From the NCBI RefSeq assembly GCF_001956045.1, contig NZ_MRTH01000008.1, forward strand, positions 248,001 to 312,000: a DNA stretch of 64,000 nucleotides, written 5' to 3'. Origin of the DNA: Paenibacillus sp. FSL H7-0331 (GTDB lineage: Bacteria > Bacillota > Bacilli > Paenibacillales > NBRC-103111). Positions 16,971 to 26,434 of this stretch are shown here, in pieces. The translations under genes were made by a program, and so were the position numbers. Position 1 is the first letter of the stretch; the number at the start of each line of letters is the position of its first letter. A model generated the notes under the pieces. It was not told where the DNA came from. It saw only the letters and a list, made by a program, of their open reading frames with translations, and did no database searches.

Positions 16971-19900
16971 ATGACGAATATTAAGAACACAATATTGCGC
17001 AATAGGTTGGAAGGAATGAAATGGGATGTCCAACCTTTTATATATACAGCTGTAGCCTTGATCGAGATGGTTGAGCCGATGCATAAAAAGGGATTGGTCA
17101 TCCGCGATTTGAGTCCAGATGGAATCATGCTGCAGCACGATTCCAATAAGGCAGCACTTATAGAGGAGCGCAGGTTGAAGTATGCGTACCTGTCACCTGA
17201 GCAAACCGGCAGGATGAATCGGACGCCAGATACTCGCAGTGATTTGTACGCGCTGGGTGTTATTTATTATGAAATGCTTGCAGGCTGCCTACCTCTGCAA
17301 GCAGATCGAGCGGAGGATTGGCTGCATGCACATCTGGCCATGGTACCCAAGCCGCTTGGTGACGTGCGTCCAGACGTTAAGGGACCGCTCGCAGACATCG
17401 TGATGAAGCTGCTGTGCAAAGCTCCGGATGAGCGTTATCAGAGTGCATCAGGACTGCTGGCAGACTTGAAGCAATGTATCTCTTTATTGGAAGAGACAGG
17501 AGGAATTCCTCCGTTTAAAATCGGCTTAACGGATGATGCAGCCCGTTTTCAGCTGCCCAGGACCCTCTTCGGACGTGAGGCTGAAGAGGCGGAGCTGTGG
17601 AATGCTTACGAGCAGACTCAAGGCGGCAGCCCGGCATTTGTCTGGGTAACAGGCCGCTCAGGCAGTGGTAAGACCACATTGATTCGACAATTGCAGCTTC
17701 CTGTTATGCGTTGGGGAGGGCGATTTGTTGAGGGCAAATGCGATTTAATGAATCGGGATATACCTTATGAGCCGATTCTACAGGCACTTCGAAGTCTGGT
17801 GCGGCAAATCTGGCAGGAATCTCCCGAACAAATTACTGCATGGAAAAGCCGGCTGGCCACAGATCTGGGCTTGTCTGCGAGCATTATAGCCGAACTGATA
17901 CCTGAGGCTACGCCTCTTTTGGGAGAACTCACTCCTGTAGAGATATTGCAGCCCGCTGAAGCTGTTATCCGTTTCCGCTGGTTATTTTCCGCTTTCCTCC
18001 AAATATTTGCTGATACCGAACATCCTCTTGTGATGTTTCTCGATGATCTGCAGTGGGCCGATCCGGCTACACTGGACATTTTGCGAGAGTGGATGCAGGA
18101 TTCCACCCTTCAGGGCTTTATGCTCATTGGTACGCATCGGGTGGAATCCAATTCAATCGTTAATGAGGATGGAGAAGAACATGTCGCTGTATGGCTGAAG
18201 CAGTTCTTGTTACAGTCTATGGAAGATACCAAACGGTTGAAGTTTATCACGATGGGGCCTCTGCCCTTCACACAGGTCAATCTATGGGTAGCCTCTGTAC
18301 TGGGTGGGGAACTGGAACGTTCGCGTCGACTGGCTAAACTTTTGTATCAAAAAACAGGCGGAAACCCCTTATACCTGCATCGTCTGTTGGACAGTCTGTA
18401 TCGTGAGAAAAAGCTGGTTTTTGATGCCAAGCAGGCCTTTTGGACATGGAATGAAGAGGCCATTAAGGAGCTGCCTGATGATCTGGATGTGCTTCAGCTT
18501 ATTGGTGCTCGTATCCGTACCTTACCACCAGATACGATTGATTTGCTTGGTATAGCAGGGGCGATGGGACAGAGGTTTCGTTTATCATCAGCTGCTTTGG
18601 TCAGTGGCAAGCCGCTTCAGGAGCTGCATCAGAATATACAGCCGTTATTGGATGAAGGCTTGTTGTTTATGGAATCGGACACGCTGCTGGATCAGGCTGA
18701 AGACCGATTGTACAGTTTCATGCACGACCGGATTCAACAAGCGGCATATGCCGTAGTTCCGGAAGAGGACAGGGCTAGTCTGCATAGGAACATCGGATAT
18801 ATGCTGCAGCTTCAGACCGAGCCCGGTTATGAGGAACAAGCACTTTTTGATATTATTCATCACTTGAATTTAGGAATTAGTGAGGTTAAGGACCAGGCAG
18901 AACGAAGAAAGCTGGCTGAATATAATCTACAGGCAGGTTTGAAATCAAAGGCGACGACGGCTTATGTGGTGGCACAGCATTTTTTGGAAACCGGCCTGCT
19001 GCTGCTCGGTGAGGATGAATCAGGAACAGATCCATTGTTTTACAGGCTGCTGCTGGAGCTATCTGAATGTGAATACGTTGGTGGGCGTTCTGACCGTGCG
19101 GAGGAACTGCTCCAGCGTTTGATGGATCGTACCGTGGACCCGCTGCAGCGCTCCGGTATTTATTTGATCCGAGTCGCCATGTATGCCTATCTGAAAAAGG
19201 AAGATAGAGCTGTAGCCGTCGGACTACAAGGATTGGAAGAACTGGGATGGAGCATTTCCGCGAAGCCGTCCAAAGCCGTTATCGGACGTGAAATGATTAG
19301 AACGTTCTGGGCCTTGAAGCGTAAAGGCGCAGAGCTGCAGGAACTGCCTATCAATACCGATCCTATGCATCGAGCTTTGTCCGATCTGGTCATGGCCATC
19401 GCGGCCTCCGCTTTTATTTCCAACCCTGAAGTTGCTGCTTTGTTGTATGCCAAATTCGTTCGATATGGATTGCAGCATGGGAATAACGAAGCTTTTACGT
19501 TTATGCTCGTTGCTTTTGCAATGATCCAGGGCATAGCGCTTAATCGCTACAGCTTTGCTTATCAACTGCTGGATGTCGCTTTTCAGTTATCGGCTCAATT
19601 TGAGAACACGAGCTTTAAATGCCGTCTGCATTTTGCAACAGGTCTCATTGAGCAATACCGCGACCCCATTAAAGCCGCAGAGCATTTTGAAAAATCAGCT
19701 CGTTATGGTCTGGAATCAGGGGACCTGACCTTTGCCGGATTTTCAGTATCTCTGCGTATTCTCAATCATACCGGGGACCTGCGCGATCTGTCAGCATGCG
19801 TCTCGGTTTACGAAGCAAGCTCTTGGCCGCTGCTGGACGAGGTTACACGGAACCTGCTGCGAATTACACGCAGTTATATAGATGAAATGGAAGGTAAGCC

Positions 19901-21407
19901 TGGTGTCCACATGGAGCTGGATGAGCTGATGAACGGAGATCTTACCAATGTGACACAGAAAAATCAGGCCTTCTATGCTTGTACCTCAAAAATACAGATT
20001 GCCTACTTAAATGGAGCTTATCGCGAAGCGCTGAGCTGGGTAGAGCTTACGAAATTCAACTCCCATCAATTAACTTTGTTTCAGGTTCGCAAGCAGCATT
20101 TTTACCAGTCGCTGTCGTTAGCTTCGCTATATGAAGAGGCGACCTTGGATGAGCAGCGCAGTATCCGTACAGAAATGGGCAAGCAGCTCCGCTCAATGAA
20201 AAAGTGGACTGAGGGTGATGTTCAGCGTTCAGCAGCTTACCTGCTGATTCTGGCGGAAACCATGCGGATCAAGGGTAGTAATAAGCTGGCTGTGACGAGT
20301 GGCTATGAGCAAGCTCTGACAGCTGCGCGCGAGGAAAGAAACGTGATGATAGAAGCTTTGGTTTGCGAACGGATGTCCAGCTGGTACCGGGTGTCCGGAA
20401 TATTGACTGCTGCCGATGCGATTCTTGCCGAGGCTTACTCTGCTTATGCACGTTGGGGCGCGACTGCCAAGGCCAAGCAGCTTCGTGAGCATTATTCAGG
20501 ACTGTCTGCCTATGCCGACGTTTCGGCAACTCTCGAGAAGGCTGGTTCTTCTGAGCTGCTGGAATCGTGGATTGCTCGTGGTGAATATATGTCGGATATA
20601 CACAGTGTCGACGATTTGGACGAGGATGAACGGGAATATTTACTGTTCAGAGACATCGACAAATCCGTGATGAAGCAGGCAGCTGGCTGGCCGGGTGGCA
20701 TTGGAGAGGGCAGTCTTATGGAACGTTTTCTGGAGTCGGCGATCCGTTATGCAGGTGCGGGTAAAGGGTATGTGCTGAGTATGAGCAGTGCGGAGGAGGC
20801 ACTGTTTACCATAGAGGCAGCTGTGGGAAGCCAATCAGTCGATGAATCCGAGAAGGTTGACTTTGCTGCTTCGATTGTCCGTTATGTGGTGCGTACGGCA
20901 GAGCGAGTCATTCTGGCTAATGCTTCATTAAGCCCATACATGACCGATCCCTACGTTCGTGGCAGTCAGCCGCAATCCATACTGTGCATGACACTACCGC
21001 ATCCGGGAAAACGGCACCCTTACATCCTTTATCTGGAAAACAATCTGGTGTCAGGTATATTCAGAGAGGATAGGTTAGATGTACTCGATATGCTATTCTC
21101 TCGAATGGTATATCTGGAATCGCTGGGTATGCCTCGGATGGAGGTTGCTGCCGTGGAAGATGTGGGGGATAACTATAATGAGACGATTCACTCGGCCATG
21201 CAGCCCTTGATCGATTCGCTGACAAACCGTGAAGCCGAGATTTTACGTGTATTGTCTTCCGGGTTATCGAACAAGGAAATTGCAGTTCATTTTGGCTTGA
21301 CAGAAGGAACAGTTAAAAATCACGTGTTTAACATTTACAGCAAGCTGGGCATCAAACGAAGAGCTCAGGCGATCGCAAAGGCAAGAGAGCTGCGTATTCT
21401 GGACTAG
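16971..21407 (+). CDS. Pseudokinase-ATPase-LuxR multidomain regulator
   Basis: A 1478-aa cytoplasmic protein. Residues 20-170 match the C-lobe of Ser/Thr kinases (IRDLSPDGIM, then YLSPEQTGRMNR). The N-lobe with the glycine loop and ATP-binding Lys is absent, HRD is IRD, the catalytic-loop Lys is Ser, and no DFG remains. An AAA_16/STAND-like ATPase follows, with Walker A GRSGSGKT at 228-235 and Walker B VMFLDDLQWAD near residue 360. A long helical repeat-like region and a GAF-like region (about 1250-1390) come next. The last 65 residues are a LuxR helix-turn-helix (LTNREAEILRVLSSG, TVKNHVFNIYSKL). AAGGGAGG at 16959-16966 fixes the start. It resembles MalT-type signal-integrating activators; the ligand is unknown. 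Confidence 0.88.
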   Translation: MTNIKNTILRNRLEGMKWDVQPFIYTAVALIEMVEPMHKKGLVIRDLSPDGIMLQHDSNKAALIEERRLKYAYLSPEQTGRMNRTPDTRSDLYALGVIYYEMLAGCLPLQADRAEDWLHAHLAMVPKPLGDVRPDVKGPLADIVMKLLCKAPDERYQSASGLLADLKQCISLLEETGGIPPFKIGLTDDAARFQLPRTLFGREAEEAELWNAYEQTQGGSPAFVWVTGRSGSGKTTLIRQLQLPVMRWGGRFVEGKCDLMNRDIPYEPILQALRSLVRQIWQESPEQITAWKSRLATDLGLSASIIAELIPEATPLLGELTPVEILQPAEAVIRFRWLFSAFLQIFADTEHPLVMFLDDLQWADPATLDILREWMQDSTLQGFMLIGTHRVESNSIVNEDGEEHVAVWLKQFLLQSMEDTKRLKFITMGPLPFTQVNLWVASVLGGELERSRRLAKLLYQKTGGNPLYLHRLLDSLYREKKLVFDAKQAFWTWNEEAIKELPDDLDVLQLIGARIRTLPPDTIDLLGIAGAMGQRFRLSSAALVSGKPLQELHQNIQPLLDEGLLFMESDTLLDQAEDRLYSFMHDRIQQAAYAVVPEEDRASLHRNIGYMLQLQTEPGYEEQALFDIIHHLNLGISEVKDQAERRKLAEYNLQAGLKSKATTAYVVAQHFLETGLLLLGEDESGTDPLFYRLLLELSECEYVGGRSDRAEELLQRLMDRTVDPLQRSGIYLIRVAMYAYLKKEDRAVAVGLQGLEELGWSISAKPSKAVIGREMIRTFWALKRKGAELQELPINTDPMHRALSDLVMAIAASAFISNPEVAALLYAKFVRYGLQHGNNEAFTFMLVAFAMIQGIALNRYSFAYQLLDVAFQLSAQFENTSFKCRLHFATGLIEQYRDPIKAAEHFEKSARYGLESGDLTFAGFSVSLRILNHTGDLRDLSACVSVYEASSWPLLDEVTRNLLRITRSYIDEMEGKPGVHMELDELMNGDLTNVTQKNQAFYACTSKIQIAYLNGAYREALSWVELTKFNSHQLTLFQVRKQHFYQSLSLASLYEEATLDEQRSIRTEMGKQLRSMKKWTEGDVQRSAAYLLILAETMRIKGSNKLAVTSGYEQALTAAREERNVMIEALVCERMSSWYRVSGILTAADAILAEAYSAYARWGATAKAKQLREHYSGLSAYADVSATLEKAGSSELLESWIARGEYMSDIHSVDDLDEDEREYLLFRDIDKSVMKQAAGWPGGIGEGSLMERFLESAIRYAGAGKGYVLSMSSAEEALFTIEAAVGSQSVDESEKVDFAASIVRYVVRTAERVILANASLSPYMTDPYVRGSQPQSILCMTLPHPGKRHPYILYLENNLVSGIFREDRLDVLDMLFSRMVYLESLGMPRMEVAAVEDVGDNYNETIHSAMQPLIDSLTNREAEILRVLSSGLSNKEIAVHFGLTEGTVKNHVFNIYSKLGIKRRAQAIAKARELRILD

Positions 21408-21611
21408 CTGGTTCGGCAAGTCAGGTGGAGTGGCAAAATGGGTCAGCATGTGCAGTAGCTAAATTGGCAAGCGTGTATAGGAGCATAGTGTGAGCAGCGT
21501 AACCCGGAGCCTTCAGGTATCCGGTTATTTGCGCTGTCTGCTAAAAGTCCGAATGAATTGGGTAAAGTAAAGGATAGAACGTAAACATACATAATGAATT
21601 GAGGCTAGCCG

Positions 21612-22352
21612 ATGAAGCCAGGAGCCCGAAAGGCGATATGGACCACCATGATGGTGTTGCTCGTGGTTCTTGTACTAGCCGTTGGCATCTACTTGAAGCC
21701 ATATCCACCAGCGGTAGCAGGACTTGAAGCGATGAAGGGCGGAAGTGGGATAACGGTTACGGAGCATAAAGGCTGGATCCAGTTCGAGCCATCTATGGTT
21801 AAACAGACGGATGTGCTCCTATACCCAGGTGCACGTGTTCGTCCAGAAAGCTATGCACCTCTGGCACTGCTGCTTGCACAGGAAGGATTTCGTACATGGA
21901 TAGTGAAAATGCCACTGAATCTGGCTGTGCTTGGAGCGAATAAGGCGGACGGGATTATAGATACGGTACCAGATCGAACCTTTGTAATAGGAGGTCATTC
22001 GCTTGGTGGTGTGATGGCAGCACGTTATGCGGTGAAGCATACCCAACAGCTGAAGGGGGTATTTTTCCTCGCTTCGTATCCTGATGAAGCAGGAGGCTTA
22101 CGTGAAGCGGGGCTACCCGTATTGTCGCTATTTGGTTCAGAGGACGGCGTGCTGAATCGAACAGTCCTGGAGCAGGCGAAAGCCTATTTACCGATGCAGA
22201 CACAGTATGTGGAAATCCCAGGTGGCAATCATGCCCAGTTTGGCAGCTATGGACCCCAGAATGGCGATGGGATTGCTGGGATAACGGCCACAGATCAGTG
22301 GAGCTTTACCAGTCAACAGCTTGTACTGTGGCTGCAAGCGCAGGCGAAATAG
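21612..22352 (+). CDS. Membrane-anchored alpha/beta hydrolase
   Basis: A 246-aa protein with one N-terminal membrane helix (about 10-28) and an extracytoplasmic alpha/beta hydrolase domain. The nucleophile is S130 in GGHSLGG. The acid is probably the Asp in LFGSEDGVLN, and the base is the His in PGGNHAQFG. It belongs to the dienelactone-hydrolase-like/BAAT-like hydrolase group. It stands alone, about 200 bases behind the large regulator, and ends at a bidirectional terminator. The substrate is unknown. Confidence 0.85.
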   Translation: MKPGARKAIWTTMMVLLVVLVLAVGIYLKPYPPAVAGLEAMKGGSGITVTEHKGWIQFEPSMVKQTDVLLYPGARVRPESYAPLALLLAQEGFRTWIVKMPLNLAVLGANKADGIIDTVPDRTFVIGGHSLGGVMAARYAVKHTQQLKGVFFLASYPDEAGGLREAGLPVLSLFGSEDGVLNRTVLEQAKAYLPMQTQYVEIPGGNHAQFGSYGPQNGDGIAGITATDQWSFTSQQLVLWLQAQAK

Positions 22353-22395
22353 TTGGAGGTACAGGCCTGCCAACAGCGAATCCGTAAACGAATAA

Positions 22396-22438
22396 AAAAC
22401 GATTGCGCCGCTCCTGAATAGGAAGGGGCAATCGTTTT
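22396..22438. terminator. Bidirectional terminator between the hydrolase and DUF1904 genes
   Basis: The perfect 11-bp stem AAAACGATTGC / GCAATCGTTTT has an imperfect inner stem (CTCCT/AGGAAG). A- and T-rich flanks serve both converging genes. Confidence 0.85.
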
Positions 22439-22443
22439 GACAT

Positions 22444-22815
22444 TCAGGAAAGCTCTAATTTGTGCTTGAAGGCAGGCTCCGTATCTTCATCAGCTTGACG
22501 ATGCGCTATAGGTTCACCGTTTTTATAATAAACATAGGGACTCAACAAAATAAAAAAGATATGAACCTGCTCATAGCCGGACTCCCGCAGGATCTGATTA
22601 AACTTGGCTGCTACGGCGTCATGTACCTCTTGCTTTCTGGGGAATAGCAGAATTTCCAGACTGAGCGGCACCTGCGAGATAGCTTCAGTGAGCAGGGTTT
22701 CGATCTTGACCATACTCTTGTCAATTTGAACAAGCTGGGCAAATTCTTCTATTAAACGAGGTGCGACGGAGTGTAAATATTCGTTGGAAAATCCTTTGAA
22801 GCGCAAATAAGGCAT
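22444..22815 (-). CDS. DUF1904 family protein
   Basis: A 123-aa protein of the DUF1904 family, as judged from the MPYLRFKGF opening, the IETLLTEAI centre and the segment FFILLSPYVYYKNGEPI near the end. The fold is thought to be tautomerase-like, but the function is unknown. GGGAGAC read on the minus strand precedes the ATG. It converges with the hydrolase gene and is divergent from the PfkB-type kinase. Confidence 0.8.
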   Translation of the reverse strand: MPYLRFKGFSNEYLHSVAPRLIEEFAQLVQIDKSMVKIETLLTEAISQVPLSLEILLFPRKQEVHDAVAAKFNQILRESGYEQVHIFFILLSPYVYYKNGEPIAHRQADEDTEPAFKHKLELS

Positions 22816-23068
22816 GCTGTCGGTCTCCCTTATTTTTACGAAAATGCAGGTAAGGTCTACCTGTGACTTTGGTTAGTCCAAATCGTACTATGGTTTCAGC
22901 CGGTTGTCAATGTGGTCACTACTCATCTTGTGGAGGATTTATGAACATCAAGAAGAGAGGAATGTCTTGTACCTTTGGTAACAATTTGTGCTATGATTAT
23001 ATGAACAAAAGGTTCTTAAGACCTAATTAATTTATGGAAAAAAGTAATATTGGAGGGTGCGCATCTGT

Positions 23069-24058
23069 ATGTTTACATTGAGACCCAAAAAAATAGTGTG
23101 CTACGGAGAGTTATTGACGGGATATAGGCTGGAGGAACAGGAGCAATCAGATGGGGTGGCGTCCTGTAGACAGACCGCAAGTGGAGGAACGCCTGCTTAT
23201 GTGGCGGCGGCAATAGCAAAGCTCGGCGGTGATTCCCGTTATATAGGAAAGATCGGGAGCGACGCGTCCGGTTTATATTTGCGCAGCGAGCTGGAGGCTG
23301 CCGGGGTTGAGGCTGCGCTCGTCGGGATGGATATGGCGAGTCTGGCATGGACGGAGTGGAGCGAGGACCACGACGATAAGTCTGGAAACAAGCTCGATTC
23401 TGACGGAGAGACAAGGGTGAACGGTAACAACCTGAAGAGGGCGGAGTTCGATGAAACCTGGCTCGATGACGTTGCCGTGTATCATTATGGTTCTGCGCCT
23501 CTGAGTGAAGGGCGCTCACAGACCTCGGCCTTGGCAGCGGCGCGCCGAATCAAGGCGGCAGGCGGCCTGACCTGCTGCTGTCCTAATTCGAGTGCTATTT
23601 TATGGCCGGATGAAGAAACGATGCGGCAGGACCTGCGGAACCATATCGGGACGGCCGATATCGTGAAGATCAATGAGAAGGACTTAGCCGCCCTTACCGG
23701 TCTGGAACCCGCGGAAGCCGTCCAGCAGCTGCTGGATATGGGGGCAAAGGTAATTGTCGTGACACTAGGTGAATACGGCTGCTGTGTGGTTACACGCCAG
23801 GCAATGACATCGATTCCCGGTATTCGTGTCAAATCGGTAGATCCCGCAGGCGCTGGTGACAGCTTTGTCGGTGCGATGCTGCTCAAGCTTGCGGAGCGTG
23901 GAGCGACTGCAGAGCAAATCGAAACCATCTTGAACGACGAGGAGCAGGTGCGCTCGATTTTTTCTTTTGCCAATAAAGCAGGTGCCATGACAACAACGCG
24001 TCATGGTGTGTTTGCTGCTCTGCCAACGATGGAGGAGCTTGAAGCTATGGAGGATTAG
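23069..24058 (+). CDS. PfkB-family carbohydrate kinase (fructokinase-like)
   Basis: A 329-aa ribokinase/PfkB-type sugar kinase. The substrate-side signature (GGTPAYVAAAIAKLGGDSRYIGKIG) is near residues 35-60. The catalytic DPAGAGDSFVGA motif is near 255, with Asp as the base. ATG 23069 lies 11 bases after TTGGAGGG (23050-23057); a GTG at 23057 would overlap that site. Compared with standard fructokinases it carries an Asp/Asn/Gly-rich insertion at about 95-120. A possible extended -10 (TGCTATGAT) lies at 22989-22997. No sugar genes are adjacent. Confidence 0.87.
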   Translation: MFTLRPKKIVCYGELLTGYRLEEQEQSDGVASCRQTASGGTPAYVAAAIAKLGGDSRYIGKIGSDASGLYLRSELEAAGVEAALVGMDMASLAWTEWSEDHDDKSGNKLDSDGETRVNGNNLKRAEFDETWLDDVAVYHYGSAPLSEGRSQTSALAAARRIKAAGGLTCCCPNSSAILWPDEETMRQDLRNHIGTADIVKINEKDLAALTGLEPAEAVQQLLDMGAKVIVVTLGEYGCCVVTRQAMTSIPGIRVKSVDPAGAGDSFVGAMLLKLAERGATAEQIETILNDEEQVRSIFSFANKAGAMTTTRHGVFAALPTMEELEAMED

Positions 24059-24163
24059 TGAACAATTCCACTAATGGTTTCCAGGGATTCGACAGGAGCT
24101 CTTAGGGACTTCCATTTTATCGCGTGAAATCGACAAAAAAATCCCGATACTTGTAGAAATCAA

Positions 24164-24192
24164 TTGTAAAAGTGATGTAAGAATGTTACTAT
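24164..24192 (+). promoter_or_regulatory. SigA-type promoter of the riboswitch-controlled operon
   Basis: TTGTAA (24164-24169) and TACTAT (24187-24192) are separated by 17 bases, with an extended TG one base before the -10. A start near 24199 would give a leader of about 100 bases before the c-di-GMP aptamer. Confidence 0.6.
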
Positions 24193-24304
24193 TTAGTCAT
24201 ATAATTATCGATTTCATGGTACTTACGAATTAGGCTTAGCCATATGTTACAGGCATTTAGTTCTAATCAAAAAAATCTATATTCTTACATTTTTTGCAAC
24301 AATC

Positions 24305-24395
24305 ACTCACATACGATAAAGGCAAACTTGCTGAAAGGCAAGGACGCAAAGCAATGGACCTAAAGATATTTCTATGGTCGCCATGCCACCGAAAA
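24305..24395 (+). promoter_or_regulatory. Cyclic-di-GMP-I (GEMM-I) riboswitch aptamer
   Basis: The hallmark GEMM-I core is present. GGCAAAC is followed by a CTTGC/GCAAG hairpin with a GAAA tetraloop, then GGACGCAAAGC, then a second helix (ATGGACC paired with GGTCGCCAT) that begins with the CCTAA element opposite the tetraloop. The aptamer is followed after about 30 bases by a terminator hairpin, and then by two genes of c-di-GMP-related type. The outer boundaries are approximate. It would sense c-di-GMP and control transcription into the FapA/HD-GYP genes; whether it turns them on or off cannot be read. Confidence 0.9.
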
Positions 24396-24426
24396 TGGGA
24401 GAATACGGATGAGCTTAGTGATATGA

Positions 24427-24464
24427 GACATCTTTCCCGTTACATGGGGAAGGTGTCTTTTTTT
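24427..24464 (+). terminator. Riboswitch expression-platform terminator
   Basis: The stem GACATCTTTCCC / GGGAAGGTGTC with an 8-base loop is followed by seven T, about 30 bases before the next start codon. Its place between the aptamer and the gene marks it as the regulated terminator. Confidence 0.88.
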
Positions 24465-24495
24465 GTGAATTCGGATAATGGAAAGGAAGACGAGA

Positions 24496-26349
24496 ATGAC
24501 CATTCCTATCAAAGAAACTGAGATCATGAAACTGTCTCAACCGTCGTCAGCGGTTCCCAAAATGGATAGATCCTCCTCCAAGCCGATAAGGGTTTCTGAA
24601 GGGGGTAATGACGAGCATAATTGGATTTGGGTCCATAACGATCACATTCATGTTCAGGTGGATACGGCGAAGGGGGCACTGCCTGTCATCGAAGCCAGAC
24701 ATCCGATAAGCCTGATCGTTGACGGTGAGTTGGTAGAAGGCCCTTATACCGTCAAGGGCAATGAACGAATGGAATGGAAGGCTGAAGATGAGCCCTTGTT
24801 CCAGATTCTTGTATCCGAGGATCAGATGAAAGTGTTCCTGATTGTACGCCATACACAGCTCGTTCAACCTAGGTTGAAAAACACAGAGCCGGCCTCTAAA
24901 GTGACGCTTGAGCTGGATCGGGAAGCAGGGGAGCTGATCCGCAAATTGGAGCTGGCTGAGGTGACTCAGGAGCTTTCCCAGTTATCGATTTCATACAATC
25001 TGGATATCGGGAATATATATCAGGAGCTGCAGGAGCCTACCTTCAAGCCTGTTCTCGTTGCACAGGGCAGCTACCCCGTTCCGGGTGAGGATGCGCGTAT
25101 GGAGCTGTTTTTCACTGAAGTGGTAGAAAGGGGCTTCATGGAGGTCGGCGGTGGAATCGATTACCGAAACTCGCTGAAGATTCCTTCAGTTCGCAAAGGT
25201 CAGGTTATTGCCAAAAAAATCAAGGCTGTCGATGGTATTACAGGCTACAATGTGCACCGTCAATTGGTGATTCCCCCCAAGCCGCAGGATGTGAACGTTA
25301 TAGCCAGGGAACACGTGGAACAACAAGGTGATACTTTTATCGCGATGAAGGAGGGCAGGCCGCGGGTAACGGGTACCCATACCTTGTACTTGGATATTTC
25401 AACCGCTTACATTGTTTCGGGTGACGTGAATCTAAGCACGGGGAATATTGTTTTCTCAGGTGATGTGATGGTGTATGGTGATGTCACGGAAAATATGACG
25501 ATTGAAGCGCTCGGTACGATTTATGTGGTTGGCTGTGTGTACAGTGCCGTATTGACCGCTACGGGAAGTATTATTGTGAAAGGCAATGTTGTGAAAAGTA
25601 AGCTGTATGCAGGCTACTGCGGTGAAAAGGTCGTTCGTATTCAGGAAGGCTCGCAGGCATTGTCTGTGCAGCTGGTGCACCTGATGGAAGCCGCCAAGCT
25701 GCTAACCGATCAGGTCAGGCAGAAAGGTCAAAATGCTGCTTTTGGACAAGTTGTCAAATTGCTGGTAGATAATAAATTCAAGGAAATTCCGAAGCTGATC
25801 CATAAGCTGCTTGTCCATGTCCATAGCGTACCGGAGCAGGATCATGAAGCCTGGCAGTATTTGATGGATAAGCTGGGCATGTTCAGCGATGTATCCAAGG
25901 TTTATTCGCAGGGGTCCGAAGCGTTATGGATGAGTCTGCTCTACGATCTGAAACAAACCGTCGAAAAAATTGATAACATGAAGGAAACGAACATAAAAAT
26001 TGATATCGGTCAATGTCATCTTTCTACACTGCAGTCGCAAGGAGATATTATGATCCGCAAGGAGGGTGTGCTGCAAAGCGACCTCCGATCAACAGACAAC
26101 ATTATTTTTTATCACAATGATGCGGTATGCAGAGGATCTCGACTGGAGGCGGATGGCATGATATCGGCTTCTATTATTGGGGGCGTCACAGGCTCCTTGT
26201 CGCAATTGAAAGCGAAAGATAAGATCATGCTTCGCAAAATGTATTCGGGGCGCGTATGTGTGGATAGCTTCTGTGTTGATATAGTAGATGTGATCGAGAA
26301 TCAGACCATAGACAAGGTCTGGATCATGCGGCAGCTTCGAACTTCTTAA
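24496..26349 (+). CDS. FapA family protein (DUF342)
   Basis: A 617-aa FapA/DUF342 protein. The N-terminal third is the FapA-specific region. A right-handed beta-helix-like repeat follows, with alternating short strands such as GDVNLSTGNIVFSGDVMVYGDVTENMTIEA and TGSIIVKGNVV (the first quoted here as two adjoining pieces: GDVNLSTGNIVFSGD, VMVYGDVTENMTIEA). A helical insert and a second beta-helix block end the chain. ATG 24496 has GGAAAGGAAG (24480-24489) six bases upstream. Family members form scaffolds in membrane or polar assemblies. Control by a c-di-GMP riboswitch and the HD-GYP neighbour place it in the motile/sessile switch. The precise role is unknown. Confidence 0.88.
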   Translation: MTIPIKETEIMKLSQPSSAVPKMDRSSSKPIRVSEGGNDEHNWIWVHNDHIHVQVDTAKGALPVIEARHPISLIVDGELVEGPYTVKGNERMEWKAEDEPLFQILVSEDQMKVFLIVRHTQLVQPRLKNTEPASKVTLELDREAGELIRKLELAEVTQELSQLSISYNLDIGNIYQELQEPTFKPVLVAQGSYPVPGEDARMELFFTEVVERGFMEVGGGIDYRNSLKIPSVRKGQVIAKKIKAVDGITGYNVHRQLVIPPKPQDVNVIAREHVEQQGDTFIAMKEGRPRVTGTHTLYLDISTAYIVSGDVNLSTGNIVFSGDVMVYGDVTENMTIEALGTIYVVGCVYSAVLTATGSIIVKGNVVKSKLYAGYCGEKVVRIQEGSQALSVQLVHLMEAAKLLTDQVRQKGQNAAFGQVVKLLVDNKFKEIPKLIHKLLVHVHSVPEQDHEAWQYLMDKLGMFSDVSKVYSQGSEALWMSLLYDLKQTVEKIDNMKETNIKIDIGQCHLSTLQSQGDIMIRKEGVLQSDLRSTDNIIFYHNDAVCRGSRLEADGMISASIIGGVTGSLSQLKAKDKIMLRKMYSGRVCVDSFCVDIVDVIENQTIDKVWIMRQLRTS

Positions 26350-26434
26350 CTGTAAGAGAATCAGTGAACGCTGTGCGAAAGTTAATCTGACCTATGACGG
26401 TTAAAGAGGGGGAAAAGTCATATCTAAGAAGAAA

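Noticed and set aside
16971..21407. Anti-phage defence role for the STAND-like protein
   Set aside because: A LuxR output and no effector domain or defence neighbours point to transcriptional regulation.
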